DNA from: Siphonodentalium dalli
Lineage: Eukaryota > Mollusca > Scaphopoda > Gadilida > Siphonodentaliidae
Length of the DNA stretch: 64,000 nucleotides
Direction of reading: 5' to 3'
Assembly (NCBI GenBank): GCA_032622095.1
Contig: CP136061.1
Coordinates: 188,238,369-188,302,368 of the forward strand
The notes beneath the pieces were generated by a model, which was not told the origin of the DNA, ran no database searches, and saw only the letters and a list, made by a program, of their open reading frames with translations. The translations under genes and the position numbers were made by a program. Below are positions 51,962 through 58,975 of this stretch, one piece after another. The first letter of the stretch is position 1. Each line of letters begins with the position of its first letter.

Positions 51962-54900
51962 AGTGGATTTATGGGGTTTATGAGTAAACATCGAGTGGCT
52001 GAATTGTCATGTGTGAGGTGTATATGCAAGTCTGAGTGTACAAATGGCCGAGTGTGAGGGGTATTGGTATATCCATTCAATGGTGAGATGTATATGTTGA
52101 CTTGGAGTGAATCTATATGGTCAAGTGCGGGGTATATATGTATATATTGAGTGGCTATATGGCCATGGTGTGACAAATATGTATACATGGAGTGACCATA
52201 TGACCAATGGTAGAGTGAATAGGTATACAAGCTGTGATCGTATGGTCATATGTGGTGTATGATTGTCATGGGTGAGGTGTATATTCAAGCTTGGAGTGTA
52301 TGAATGACCGAGTGTGTGGGGTATTGGTATATACAGAAGGGCTGTATGTCCATTGTTGGGGTGTATATGTATACTTGGTGTGACTCTATGGTTATGGGTG
52401 TGGTACATATGTATGTCTGGAGTGGCTATATGGCCATGGTACATGTATACAGGGAGTGACCGTATGGCCAATGATGGAGTGAATAGGTATCAAGGTGTGA
52501 CTGAATGGTCACAAATGTGGTGTATGATTGTCATCGGTGATGTGTATATCCAATCCTGGAGTGTACGAATGGCAGAGTGTTGTGGCGAATAGGTATACTG
52601 GGAGTGACCTATGGCCAATGGTGGAGTAAATAGGTGTTTAGTGATTTATATTGTGTTATGACCAGTGAAGATTTATAATAATTTGGAGGATGGGTGCCTA
52701 GCAACGATCGGATTACCACCAGTCCTGTTATCCCTGGTAACTCTATATCCTTATACAATATAGATACATAATGTGTGGACACATGTTAAGTGTCCTGCAG
52801 ACTAACTCCTTGTGCAGTTTGGCACCGAAACGTCACCGGGAAGGCATCAAAATGCCACTGAGAAAGTAAAAAGATACATTTTCTTGTTCGGGTATCTGCA
52901 CATCAACGGTTGTTATGGACAACATGATATAAAATGATGTCACAAACCATTGTATACATGTTATCATGTCACAACTAAACCTCCAATATGTAATTAATAA
53001 CTACTACAGTTCAAATAAATGATACAAACCATACACATTGATATTTTATTGGGGTCTATATCTGAAAATGATCACTATGGGCCAAGGAACATATGTGCCA
53101 AGTTTCACGCTTTTATCATAATTTGCGCAATTCTGACACCAATCGCCTGGACTACATACAATTAAACAAAAATATACATACATTTGCCTGAACATTAAGA
53201 GTAATTCGAACAACTATGTGTGTTAAGAGCAATAATGTGTGTGTATAATTAAGTTATGAATAATATATATATAATTGTTGGGGATTTCATCAGTTCTGAA
53301 TCGGGATTATCTACTAAAACGTTGAGTGAAATTACTGATTGCAAGTCGAAGAGTAAAGCTAGATTCAGGCTGGCTTTATCACTTGCTGGGTTAATCGTTT
53401 TAGTGTGTATCGTTATTTAAAACGTTTCTTTGCAACAACGTAATGTACTGCTAGACTTAGTTTTTCATTGTCCATAGTATTTACGCAAGTGGTTCCAAAC
53501 AACAGAGTGTGTATTGTTATATAACTAGTTTGCATCGTTATATCAATTTCGTGTTATCATTACTTTCCGACTGGTGATACATAATGACATCATAATTTCA
53601 AGAAAGGATTGAGAAATGATTTGTCTTAACATATGATGCATACTAGTACCAGATTGTGTTATCAAGTTCCCTCTAGTTGTAGTAATTTATTGCGCATGTC
53701 ACAAACTTCGGAAATAAAGGAATACAAATATCCATTGAATATTAATTTTGACAAATTTACCGTCGTCATCTTCCAGCGAAATCTCTTCAGAAGAAATTGG
53801 AAATAAATTGAAATTGGATAATCAACAAGTTCACCGCCCAGAGTATCCCCCGCCAAGCACAGGCCAACCTTATTGATTTAGTCATTAAGCTCCCAAGTGA
53901 GACATTAGGTGATGTGCAAACAGAGTTTCTCCTATACGGGAGAGCTATCACTATAATGTTCGTCACGGTGTGGTGAAAATCGTCGCCAAACGTAGAACAC
54001 TTATTTATCCACTGCCCACTACCTCTATTGCCTACATAAAGCCTGCCTAATACACGTTACGTTCATTCGTGTAGCTTTATATTAGGTAAACATAGCTTTA
54101 TTAGGTTAGTACTACTTTCATGACGTATTTGTATATGCAAATAGCGCAGGTAACTAGTGACATCAACCAACCTAAATCACGTCATTGTGATTTTGGAACG
54201 TTTTTATCGTCCACAATTCACCGCAATTGTTTTCGCTCTAAAACAGTTATAAACCATTAGAACAAGGCCAGCTTAGAATAACTATCAAAAACACAACGAA
54301 CTGAGTTTGCTTGACCTAATAAATGCAAGAGCGTCATCGAAGTAACGAATGTAAAACTGAGGAAAATGACCGATTTCTCTGGCAGGAGAGTGGAGTGAAA
54401 AGGTCGTGCTTGCTTCGATATGATTAGTTCCTCTGTTGTCAGAGCGTTGAGCACGGGTGAGTCGTGTGGCCGCGCCTCCGGGTGCAGCTGTCCCCGTGCT
54501 TAACGCCAGTGAGACGGTTTTGGATTAGGCTTATGGATTTAATCCCAGACGCCGTGTTGGCCGCAGTGCAAAGGTGTCGGGTATTGGACATTGCTAACTG
54601 GAGTCTCCAGTCTAGCAGGGGATACCTGACCCTTTGCCTGGAGTTCCGGACTGAATATGCTGGCATCCAGATATCACAGACCCGGGACACCAACTCCAAG
54701 ACTGCCTCCTGTTCCATGAAGTTTGGGAAGGGGCCCCCCAAGAAGAAGACGCCTACCAGAAAAAGAAGGGACGCCGCCAGACGGGCGAAATGGAAGAAGA
54801 AGGGGTGACTGTTGATCTGCCAGTCACCCCTCCCCGTGTGGATCAGCCGACGTCCAGTGTCACAGCCGGCAGGTCGGAGTTGTCTGAGAGACGCCCAGAC

Positions 54901-56670
54901 GACCCGACCTGCATGGAGACAGGCGACATCGCACCAGCTAGCAGGGACTCCGTTGATCTGCCGGAGGTCCCTGCTGTCGTCGTCGAGGCGAGCGGAGAAA
55001 GGGAGCAGGAAACCACCCCTGCTGTTCCTGCCGCCAGCTTCGAGGTAGAGTTGGACAGCTTGCCACCACGGACACCGGAGTTCCATCTCATCCCGGTATC
55101 TCCCAGCTCTACCACTGGCAACAACAACAACACAGAAGAAGACAATGAAGAACTCGTTCTGCTGAAGCATGAAGCCTTGGAAAGCCGAGTACACGCTGCG
55201 GCAGCCAAACAACAGAAATACATCATGACCAAGGCTGACTGCGCACTATTGGAAAAAGATGAAATCTACACAGCAGCAGACTCTGGTGACCCATCTAACC
55301 TAGAATACCGGTTAGTGGATGGGGACATCCAGTTCCGGCGGGAGAAGCCAGTCAAGAAGATCGACACTAGCAGCTCGAGCTACGCCTCTCCATCGGATGC
55401 CTCTTCGACTGCACCACCGCCAGCGAAGAAGCCCAAAAAGAAAAAGACCAAAAGAAAAAGATAGACCAAAAATTGCTTCTTTATTTATATTTATATTTAT
55501 TTTCTTATGTTCTAAAATAAAGGCAAAATACATGAGGGGTTAAGGGGAGGACCAATCGGTCCTTCCGACAATCCCGGGGTTAGCCCCCCCCCCCCCCAAA
55601 CCACACATGAACGTTACGTTCATTCGTGTAGCTTTATTAGGTAAACATAGCTTTATTAGGTTAGTACTACTTTCATGACGTATTTGTATATGCAAATTGC
55701 GCAGGTAACTAGTGACATCAACCAACCTAAATCACGTCATTGTGATTTTGGAACGTTTTTATCGTCCACAATTCACCGCAATTGTTTTCGCTCTAAAACA
55801 GTTATAAACCATTAGAACAAGGCCAGCTTAGAATAACTATCAAAAACACAACGAACTGAGTTTGCTTGACCTAATAAATGCAAGAGCGTCATCGAAGTAA
55901 CGAATGTAAAACTGAGGAAAATGACCGATTTATCTCACACAAGTTTTGTGCGATGGATAAATAAAATATGTAGCTAATGTTGTCGGTTAAACGGTTAATG
56001 TCCGTTCGGAGGATTTGGCATCTATTAGACTCGGCATAGCCTCGCCAAATGGAAGGTAAAATCTCCCCACGGGCATAAACAGTTAAAGCGACGACACTAG
56101 CTACATATTATATATATATATAGTTTGTTCATAAACTCTGAACAACTCTGAGTGTGAATGTTTCACTCAAGTAACTGCTGGTTTTATTATGTCTCTATTA
56201 TGACACGTTTCGTGTCTTTTTGACGACTAACTGAATCGCTGATATGTTGCACGGACTTCGTTTTTTGGAAATATAACATAGATGGCTGACTACCATATTA
56301 TACTTTCCCGCTTTTGGCATAGAGAGTTACAATATGTTATACGGGCGAAGTTAGAACATTTATCAATATAAACCTCCCCGTTACAGGAGACGAACCTTTG
56401 TTATAATTACGTTATTTGTTTCAACATTTAACTTTAGGACAAACAGCGGTGTCGACTGGATTCTTCTGTGATGGGAACGATGAAGCCGTGGAGGGTTCGT
56501 GGGTAAAATTCGATGGAAAACCTCTGCCATACGCGAACTGGGGTTTCAATGGTGGAAACCCAGACAACCACCAAGGAGTACAAGACTGCATGATGTTCTG
56601 GAGAGACGGAGGATACAGAATCGATGATATCGAATGCTACTTTGAAGCAGGTTATATTTGTGAAGTATAG
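33311..56670 (+). CDS. Secreted PAN-like/C-type lectin protein, three exons
   Basis: Exons 33311-33638, 50600-50782 and 56438-56670 join to 744 nt, giving 247 residues and a stop. Both introns are phase 1 with GT/AG borders. Residues ~16-31 form a hydrophobic signal-peptide core. Residues ~39-108 contain cysteines 66, 70, 76 and 88 in a PAN/apple-like arrangement. Residues 113-246 form a long-form C-type lectin domain with the expected cysteine pairs 113-124, 141-245 and 221-237. The usual sugar/Ca2+ motif EPN or QPD is replaced by NPD (211-213), and the WND position reads IDD (232-234). The Ca2+ ligand set is therefore partly kept but atypical, and sugar specificity cannot be predicted. Such proteins are usually secreted recognition or immune lectins in molluscs. 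Extra exons inside the 17-kb intron cannot be excluded, although the join as given is in frame. Confidence 0.8.
34113..34197. repeat. 85-bp dispersed repeat, left copy of an inverted pair
   Basis: This segment is the reverse complement of 36693-36774 with a few mismatches. Shared strings include GGAACTGTTACATCGGAAG and CGTTCTATCGCCG. Similarity extends weakly past the inner side. It may be an arm of a degraded 2.6-kb element or two independent insertions of one family. Confidence 0.75.
35366..35480. mobile_element. Possible hAT-type MITE end
   Basis: CAGGGTTGGCGCGATTAC at 35366 is followed by alternating GTAATCGATTAC-like and TTACAATTAC-like sequence, the look of hAT-derived MITE termini. 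No matching right end or 8-bp duplication was found, so it is probably truncated. A poly-C run (about 35897-35910) and an imperfect hairpin with GATCCAAATT / AATTTTGGATC arms (35910-35945) follow downstream. Confidence 0.35.
36693..36774. repeat. Right copy of the inverted 85-bp dispersed repeat
   Basis: Reverse complement of 34113-34197. It contains paired words of its own (AACCGTCACAAATC and AACCATCACAAATC). It is not part of any recognised ORF. Confidence 0.75.
37382..37448. repeat. 20-bp tandem repeat, three copies plus a partial one
   Basis: TAATTTGGTAATGCGTCACA repeats with a single A/G change. It lies seven bases from the left end of the adjacent MITE. Confidence 0.95.
37455..38069. 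mobile_element. MITE with perfect 64-bp terminal inverted repeats and TA flanks
   Basis: Bases 37455-37518 and 38006-38069 are exact reverse complements over all 64 positions. Read as TA followed by AGGAATAATCTCGG, each end begins with a TA that fits a Tc1/mariner-type TA duplication. The ~490-bp interior has no ORF of note. It holds a smaller GATACCCC...GGGGTATC hairpin near 37569-37600. Perfect arms imply a recent insertion or gene conversion between the arms. Confidence 0.9.
38383..38492 (+). repeat. 110-bp direct repeat, left copy flanking a LINE
   Basis: Matches 40741-40850 at all but one position (ATCGTCAG versus ATCGGCAG). The LINE sequence begins at the next base. This is best read as an unusually long target-site duplication. 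Confidence 0.9.
38493..40047 (+). pseudogene. LINE reverse transcriptase fragment with one frameshift
   Basis: The first reading frame (to 39140) carries RT landmarks: AFDTVW at the truncated start, GTRQGGTLSPVLY, IDDLL and the catalytic box as HADD (38784-38795) in place of the usual YADD/FADD. The continuation lies in another frame from about 39091 to the stop at 40047. A single-nucleotide shift near 39090-39110 therefore breaks the ORF. The second part contains IVLPRGLYGSELL and a CX2CX9HX4C zinc-binding motif (CDHC...HVVNDC). The copy cannot make a working enzyme because it is truncated and frameshifted. Confidence 0.88.
40388..40600. repeat. (ATC)n-type microsatellite in the LINE 3' tail
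   Basis: About 210 bp of interrupted CATCAT/CGTCAT triplets. It opens long low-complexity frames on both strands (poly-Ile, poly-Met and poly-Asp), which are not genes. Confidence 0.95.
40741..40850 (+). repeat. 110-bp direct repeat, right copy flanking the LINE
   Basis: Second copy of 38383-38492. Downstream sequence then continues as the presumed original intron. Confidence 0.9.
41009..42050. repeat. Degenerate ~130-bp tandem repeat, about five copies
   Basis: Copies begin near 41009, 41570, 41703, 41821 and 41958. Each carries versions of TTTGTAACATATCGCTACA, CTGAGACGAGT, GACTTTATATAATTTGTAA and GTGGATCTCAGAAATCAT. Copy 1 is separated from the others by an unrelated ~440-bp block (41128-41567) that contains 5S-like sequence. 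One copy carries a poly-G run at about 41768-41783. Confidence 0.85.
41429..41502 (+). ncRNA. 5S rRNA-derived sequence (3' part), probably a SINE relic
   Basis: The string AAGTTAAGCAACGTCGGGC followed by CGGTTATTCCATGGATG, GTGACCGGCTTGGGATTCCGGGTGCT closely follows the metazoan 5S rRNA 3' two-thirds, with several substitutions. The 5' third of 5S is not recognisable, so this is not an intact 5S gene. It lies in a block that also holds GTGTGCACGTTAAAGAAC and looks like a dispersed repeat. It could be a 5S-derived SINE or a 5S pseudogene fragment. Confidence 0.7.
42138..42308. mobile_element. Small fold-back element, about 170 bp
   Basis: The ends ACCACAGGAGCTTGGAACTT and AAGTTCCACACTCCTGTGGT are inverted repeats with one or two mismatches. 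Internally, TAATTAGCAT and GGCCCAGCATTATGGCC-type inverted words extend the pairing. It is non-coding and lies just upstream of the larger palindrome-array element. Confidence 0.65.
42423..42610. repeat. Palindrome arrays, left pair
   Basis: Three copies of AATTGCGCTGAAGCGCAATT (42423-42489, some with one change) face three copies of the opposite strand form (42549-42610, 21-bp spacing). The motif has 9-bp self-complementary arms around GA or TC. The two clusters are inverted relative to one another. Confidence 0.92.
42619..42770. repeat. ~37-bp minisatellite, block 1
   Basis: Units resemble ACTAAAACAGAAGGTA, then TATTGCGAGTCGCCC. About four degenerate copies are present. The same family resumes at 43520. 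Confidence 0.85.
42771..43519. other. Non-repetitive core between the two minisatellite blocks
   Basis: Contains a plus-strand frame 42847-43146 (99 residues) with no recognised domain and no codon-level support. The segment splits the minisatellite and might be an insertion, but no clean ends were found. Confidence 0.4.
43520..44035. repeat. ~37-bp minisatellite, block 2
   Basis: About a dozen degenerate units of CGACTAATACAGAAGGTAAT, then GCTATCGCGAGTCGCCC. The family is the same as 42619-42770. Confidence 0.88.
44282..44820. repeat. Palindrome arrays, right group
   Basis: Eight near-complete copies of AATTGCGCTGAAGCGCAATT or its opposite-strand form. Those near 44535, 44583, 44610 and 44630 are in the GA orientation. 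Those near 44652, 44739, 44777 and 44797 are in the TC orientation. A half copy lies at 44282. The opposed halves could fold into one large branched hairpin. Confidence 0.92.
45129..45159. repeat. 12-bp-arm hairpin
   Basis: CTAATGTAATTA and TAATTACATTAG flank a seven-base loop. No other function is evident. Confidence 0.8.
45674..45721. repeat. 14-bp-arm hairpin
   Basis: GAAGTATGATTTTT and its reverse complement lie 20 bases apart. No terminator role is implied in an animal genome. It may be a degraded fold-back element. Confidence 0.75.
45722..47030. other. Intron segment without recognised features
   Basis: Short frames at 45854-46186 and 46690-46905 lack domains. The string GTTACCCGGCGTTGCCCAG at about 46190 resembles the conserved ends of some invertebrate retroelements, but no element can be delimited. 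Confidence 0.4.
47041..49190. repeat. Dimeric degenerate tandem array with similar flanks
   Basis: About ten units of 130-150 bp alternate between two types. One carries GAGAAGAA...TATCAATTTGGTGGAAATCGGCGCTAAA-like sequence. The other carries GAGATGATT...ATAAGTTTGGT...ATCGGCGACTAAAC-like sequence. The true period is therefore ~290 bp. Related flanks (CTCGTAAAAGTTACC...CAGACAGACA at 47044-47140 and 49074-49170) lie on both sides. No coding capacity was recognised. Confidence 0.75.
48795..48925. repeat. Compound microsatellite (AAT)n, (AT)n, (GA)n
   Basis: AAT triplets at ~48795-48810 are followed by (AT)n to about 48866 and a (GA)n tract to 48925. It sits inside the degenerate array and gives spurious frames of Tyr-Ile or Arg-Glu repeats. 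Confidence 0.97.
49313..49543. repeat. ~19-20-bp AAAGTCAAAATTTTGAG minisatellite
   Basis: About a dozen units of AAAGTCAAAATTTTGAGTT with C/T exchanges and AAA spacers. The motif is largely self-complementary (CAAAATTTTG). Flanking sequence has a minus-strand frame, an apparent by-product. Confidence 0.93.
49544..50599. other. Distal intron 1 before the CTLD exon
   Basis: No repeat or gene was recognised. A minus-strand frame (50161-50478, 105 residues) has no known domain. The segment ends with a good polypyrimidine tract and the CAG acceptor at 50597-50599. Confidence 0.5.
50600..50782 (+). CDS. Lectin exon 2: first half of the C-type lectin domain
   Basis: A symmetric phase 1-1 exon of 183 nt, acceptor TTCCGCAG|AA and donor ATG|GTAAGTT. 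It encodes WCPDGF (the classic CTLD opening) and cysteines 113, 124 and 141 of the joined protein. The helix region follows with TWYQAQDIC and GGHLLTVDS, the canonical W-x-A-x-x-C...G-x-L-x-x-V block. The protein fold requires exon 3 for completion. Confidence 0.88.
51130..51740 (+). pseudogene. LINE 3'-end ORF fragment
   Basis: Residues typical of the C-terminal part of LINE ORF2 are encoded: ANKLRT near 51340, then (after a frameshift around 51365) IEPIL, TRLRVSNH and IEKGRHTQPK, then the CX2CX9HX4C motif CLMC...HFIMEC. The frame ends at 51740. The fragment is 5'-truncated and frameshifted. Its zinc-motif spacing equals that of the intron 1 LINE, but sequence identity is low. Confidence 0.8.
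51909..51958. repeat. (TA)n microsatellite
   Basis: About 25 TA units directly follow AT-rich LINE 3' sequence and precede the degenerate minisatellite. Confidence 0.97.
51960..52640. repeat. Degenerate ~55-bp minisatellite
   Basis: Repeated words GGAGTGACTATATGGCCATG, GGTGTATATGTATAC and CTTGGAGTG recur about a dozen times. Long spurious frames exist on both strands. Confidence 0.85.
52641..54053. other. Intron segment without recognised features
   Basis: No gene, RNA or clear repeat was seen. A minus-strand frame at 53662-53856 has no recognisable domain. Confidence 0.5.
54054..54376 (+). repeat. ~320-bp direct repeat, left copy
   Basis: Matches 55611-55931 with one base change and a 2-bp indel. 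Its start (ACGTTACGTTC) and end (GACCGATTT) lack the TG...CA termini of typical LTRs. Confidence 0.95.
54533..54808 (+). CDS. Hypothetical ORF A, 91 residues, basic C-terminus
   Basis: The frame is open further upstream but the first ATG is at 54533; an upstream GTG is not a credible animal start. The N-terminal half (MDLIPDAVLAAVQRCRVLDI) is hydrophobic-helical. A probable beta-rich stretch follows, and the C-terminus is strongly basic (KKKTPTRKRRDAARRAKW), suggesting nucleic acid binding. It overlaps the next ORF by 19 nt. I do not recognise the family. By composition it could be a small gag- or ORF1-like protein of a retroelement. Confidence 0.5.
   Translation: MDLIPDAVLAAVQRCRVLDIANWSLQSSRGYLTLCLEFRTEYAGIQISQTRDTNSKTASCSMKFGKGPPKKKTPTRKRRDAARRAKWKKKG
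54790..55464 (+). CDS. Hypothetical ORF B, 224 residues, acidic then basic
   Basis: Starts at ATG 54790 inside the end of ORF A, in the -1 frame relative to it. The first two thirds are acidic and Pro/Ser/Thr-rich and look disordered. The middle has a possible helix (EELVLLKHEALESRVHAA). The tail is lysine-rich (KKPKKKKTKRKR), a nuclear-localisation-like patch. AATAAA lies 52 bases after the stop. ORFs A and B may once have been one frame, or may be expressed by overlap. No enzymatic domain is recognisable. Confidence 0.5.
   Translation: MEEEGVTVDLPVTPPRVDQPTSSVTAGRSELSERRPDDPTCMETGDIAPASRDSVDLPEVPAVVVEASGEREQETTPAVPAASFEVELDSLPPRTPEFHLIPVSPSSTTGNNNNTEEDNEELVLLKHEALESRVHAAAAKQQKYIMTKADCALLEKDEIYTAADSGDPSNLEYRLVDGDIQFRREKPVKKIDTSSSSYASPSDASSTAPPPAKKPKKKKTKRKR
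55611..55931 (+). repeat. ~320-bp direct repeat, right copy
   Basis: Second copy of 54054-54376. After it the intron continues toward exon 3. Confidence 0.95.
55932..56437. other. Intron 2 end
   Basis: A short (TA)n tract lies at about 56107-56122. Bases 56190-56286 resemble 63820-63907 at the window's end. No coding sequence precedes the acceptor. Confidence 0.5.
56438..56670 (+). CDS. Lectin exon 3: second half of the C-type lectin domain and stop
   Basis: Acceptor TTTAACTTTAG|GACAAACAG restores the frame with the phase 1 donor of exon 2. It encodes GNDEAVEGSWVKFDG, the NW-x-x-G-G-NPDN Ca2+/sugar region, QDC (C221), C237 and the terminal GYICE (C245), then TAG. A cysteine (C181) sits where CTLDs usually have the W of an FWIG motif. 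This extra unpaired cysteine could mediate dimerisation. Confidence 0.9.
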
Positions 56671-57001
56671 TGAAGACTTCAGGAAGGACTTTACTATATA
56701 TATTTGTTTTTCTTCAAATTTTGAAAATTCATCAATGTTCGAAATTTGGATGACTCTCCGTTACATTCATTTTGGTAAATTTATACACACATATATATAT
56801 ATGCATGTTAAGACACCAATTCTTAACATCACAAAAACAGCAGCTGGAAACTTGTAAGACTGGGTGCCACTGACTTGCATGAATATTGTAAACTAGACAT
56901 CTGTTCTGAACAGCAGCCGCTATTATACTTCAAAGTAATATGATTAGGTGACATATATTTAGCAGAACAAAATATTTCTAGAAACTAAATTATTTAACTG
57001 T

Positions 57002-57007
57002 AATAAA
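57002..57007 (+). promoter_or_regulatory. Candidate polyadenylation signal for the lectin gene
   Basis: AATAAA lies 332 bases after the stop codon and is the first canonical hexamer I noticed in that stretch. The true cleavage site needs transcript data. Confidence 0.4.
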
Positions 57008-57885
57008 TCTTCATAAAAAGCACAGAATAATATAAAGTTTAGTACCCCTGGTTTCTTTTGTGTAGGGTCGGTCTTAACAGAACAGAGAATCTTTTTCTTT
57101 TTTTTGGAGTTAAATTTTTGCTGAGCAATGAATAGACTGATAAAGAAGAAGGAAATTATAAACTAGGGGTCATCCCGAAGATCCATTTGAAGTTTGGTGA
57201 TGATCGGATGCGGGATGTGGTCTGTCAAGATTAAATCTAGTCGTTATGACTATAATTATTTATTAAATATTTTATCTTGATTAGAATTATACAGTTTAGC
57301 ACAGCATTGAATTATGCGTAATGGTACAAATGGACAGTTTGATAAGTCATTTATATCATAGAGTCTCTTTCCATAACATTCACATATATTATTAGATATA
57401 TAAAAATATATGTATATATAATGTATTAGCAAATGTATAAAACCAATTTATATTTTCATATATATTTTTGTTCACAGTATTAGCCCTGAACTGGGCACCT
57501 GACAAAGCGAGCGATGTGCATGAGGCAACAGTAATATGTTATTGAATTTAAATTCATCTAAATTTTTCTTGTATTTCAACGTCTGAAAATGTAGATTTAA
57601 AACAAGCAATCATTACGTGCCAATCGAAACCAGTCGATGTTCAAGCGCTGTTTGAGCTGATAACACTTGTACCCTATGCAACGATAACAAAGTTGGTGAT
57701 GAATTTCATAATCTGCTTGAATGAAGATTTTTAGCCTTTTTACGAAAACGATATTGCCAGGGATATATTTGCATAGATCGAATACAATTGTAACGAATAA
57801 TATATTGAACATGACATATTTTTCTGCGTTGCGCAGACTAAGTGCTTTTATCCGAATTATTAATCGATTAATTAAGACTACTTGA
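57008..57885. other. Downstream spacer
   Basis: AT-rich sequence with no recognised gene or repeat. Short frames only. Confidence 0.5.
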
Positions 57886-57966
57886 TTATGATGATGATGA
57901 TGATGATGATAATGCTGATGATGACGATGATGGTGATGACTGCTAATGATGATGAAGGTGATGATG

Positions 57967-57998
<32 letters not shown>

Positions 57999-58200
57999 GC
58001 TGACGATGATTATTATTGTTGTTATTATTATTATTTTTTTTATTATTATTACTATTATTATTATATATTATTGTTACGATATTGATTATGACGACTACGA
58101 TCGATGGTTACAAAGACGATGATGGAGAAGCACTCAAAGATGATAATATTGTGATGATGGTTATGATGATGATGATGATGATGATGAAGGTCAGGCGACG
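57886..58200. repeat. (GAT)n and (TTA)n microsatellite cluster
   Basis: GAT triplets dominate 57886-58010, then TTA/TTG triplets run to about 58075. Further GAT triplets lie at 58118-58190. The low-complexity frames here are not genes. Confidence 0.96.
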
Positions 58201-58225
58201 ATATGGAACGCCTCAGCTGTCTTAT

Positions 58226-58975
58226 ATGGTGTTTCGCCATTACGTGAGGTCGTCTCGTCATTATATAAAGTGGTTACACCATTATGTCAGGTCGTGTCTT
58301 ATGAGGTAGTTATATTATATTAGGTCGTCTCATCATGATATAAAGTCGTTTCGCCATTATGTGAGGTCGTCTCGTCATTATACAAAGTCGTTTCGCCATT
58401 ATGTGAGGTCGTCTCATCGTGATATAAAGTGGTGTCACCATTATGTGAGGTCGTCTCATCGTGATATAAAGTGGTGTCATCATTATGTGAGGTCGTCTCG
58501 TCATGATATAAAGTCGTTTCGCCATTATGTGAGGTCGCCTCGTCGTGATATAAAGTCGTTTCGCCATTATGTGAGGTCGCCTCGTCGTGATATAAAGTCG
58601 TTTCGCCATTATGTGAGGTCGTCTCATCGTGATATAAAGTGGTGTCACCATTATGAAGTCTCCTCTCCAATATATAAAGCGGTTACACCATTATGTCAGG
58701 TCGTGTCTTATGAGGTGGTTTGCATATTATATTAGGTCGTATCGTCATTATATAAAGTCGTTTTACCATTATATGAAGTCGTTTCATCATTATACAAAGT
58801 CGTTTCGCCATTATGTGAGGTCGTTTTGTCCTGATATAAAGTCGTTTCGCCATTATCTGAGGTCGTCTCGTCATGGTATAAAGTGGCCACTTGTGAGGTC
58901 GTTTTGTCTTTATATGAAGTCTACTCTTCAATATATAAAGTGGTTACATCATTATGTTAGGTCGTGTCTTATGAG
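58226..58975. repeat. 42-bp minisatellite, left block
   Basis: The unit is CATTATGTGAGGTCGTCTCG then TCATGATATAAAGTGGTTTCAC, with variants (TCGTT/TGGTG and Arg/His codon changes). Because 42 is divisible by three, a 14-residue repeat (HHYVRSSRHDIKWF on plus, MVKPLYIMTRRPHI-like on minus) stays open in several frames. The last eight bases, CTTATGAG (58968-58975), are duplicated on the far side of the adjoining insertion. Confidence 0.95.

Larger units (their letters stand above)
54377..55610 (+). mobile_element. 1.2-kb ORF-bearing segment between direct repeats
   Basis: This segment has a distinctly higher GC content than its surroundings and carries two overlapping ORFs, an AATAAA signal (55516-55521) and a poly-C run (55585-55598). 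With the flanking direct repeats it could be a short LTR-like non-autonomous retroelement. It could also be a duplicated segment that captured a retrogene. No 4-6-bp target duplication was found outside the repeats. Confidence 0.55.
50783..56437 (+). other. Lectin intron 2, about 5.7 kb
   Basis: Phase 1 intron from GTAAGTTC to TTTAACTTTAG. It holds a LINE 3' fragment, a TA microsatellite, a degenerate minisatellite and a duplicated-flank insertion with two ORFs, described separately. Confidence 0.75.

Noticed and set aside
51845-52592. Tyr-Ile and similar ORFs around the TA microsatellite and minisatellite
   Set aside because: They are by-products of low-complexity and tandem repeats.
54790-54808. 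Programmed -1 ribosomal frameshift between ORFs A and B
   Set aside because: No canonical slippery heptamer was found in the overlap, so only an overlap is reported.
54439-55212. 257-residue minus-strand ORF
   Set aside because: It is antisense to the better-supported ORFs A and B, which carry a poly-A signal on the plus strand.
54054-55931. Classic LTR retrotransposon
   Set aside because: The direct repeats lack TG...CA ends, no flanking 4-6-bp target duplication was found, and no protease, RT or integrase motifs are present. A primer-binding-like TGG at 54379 is too weak.
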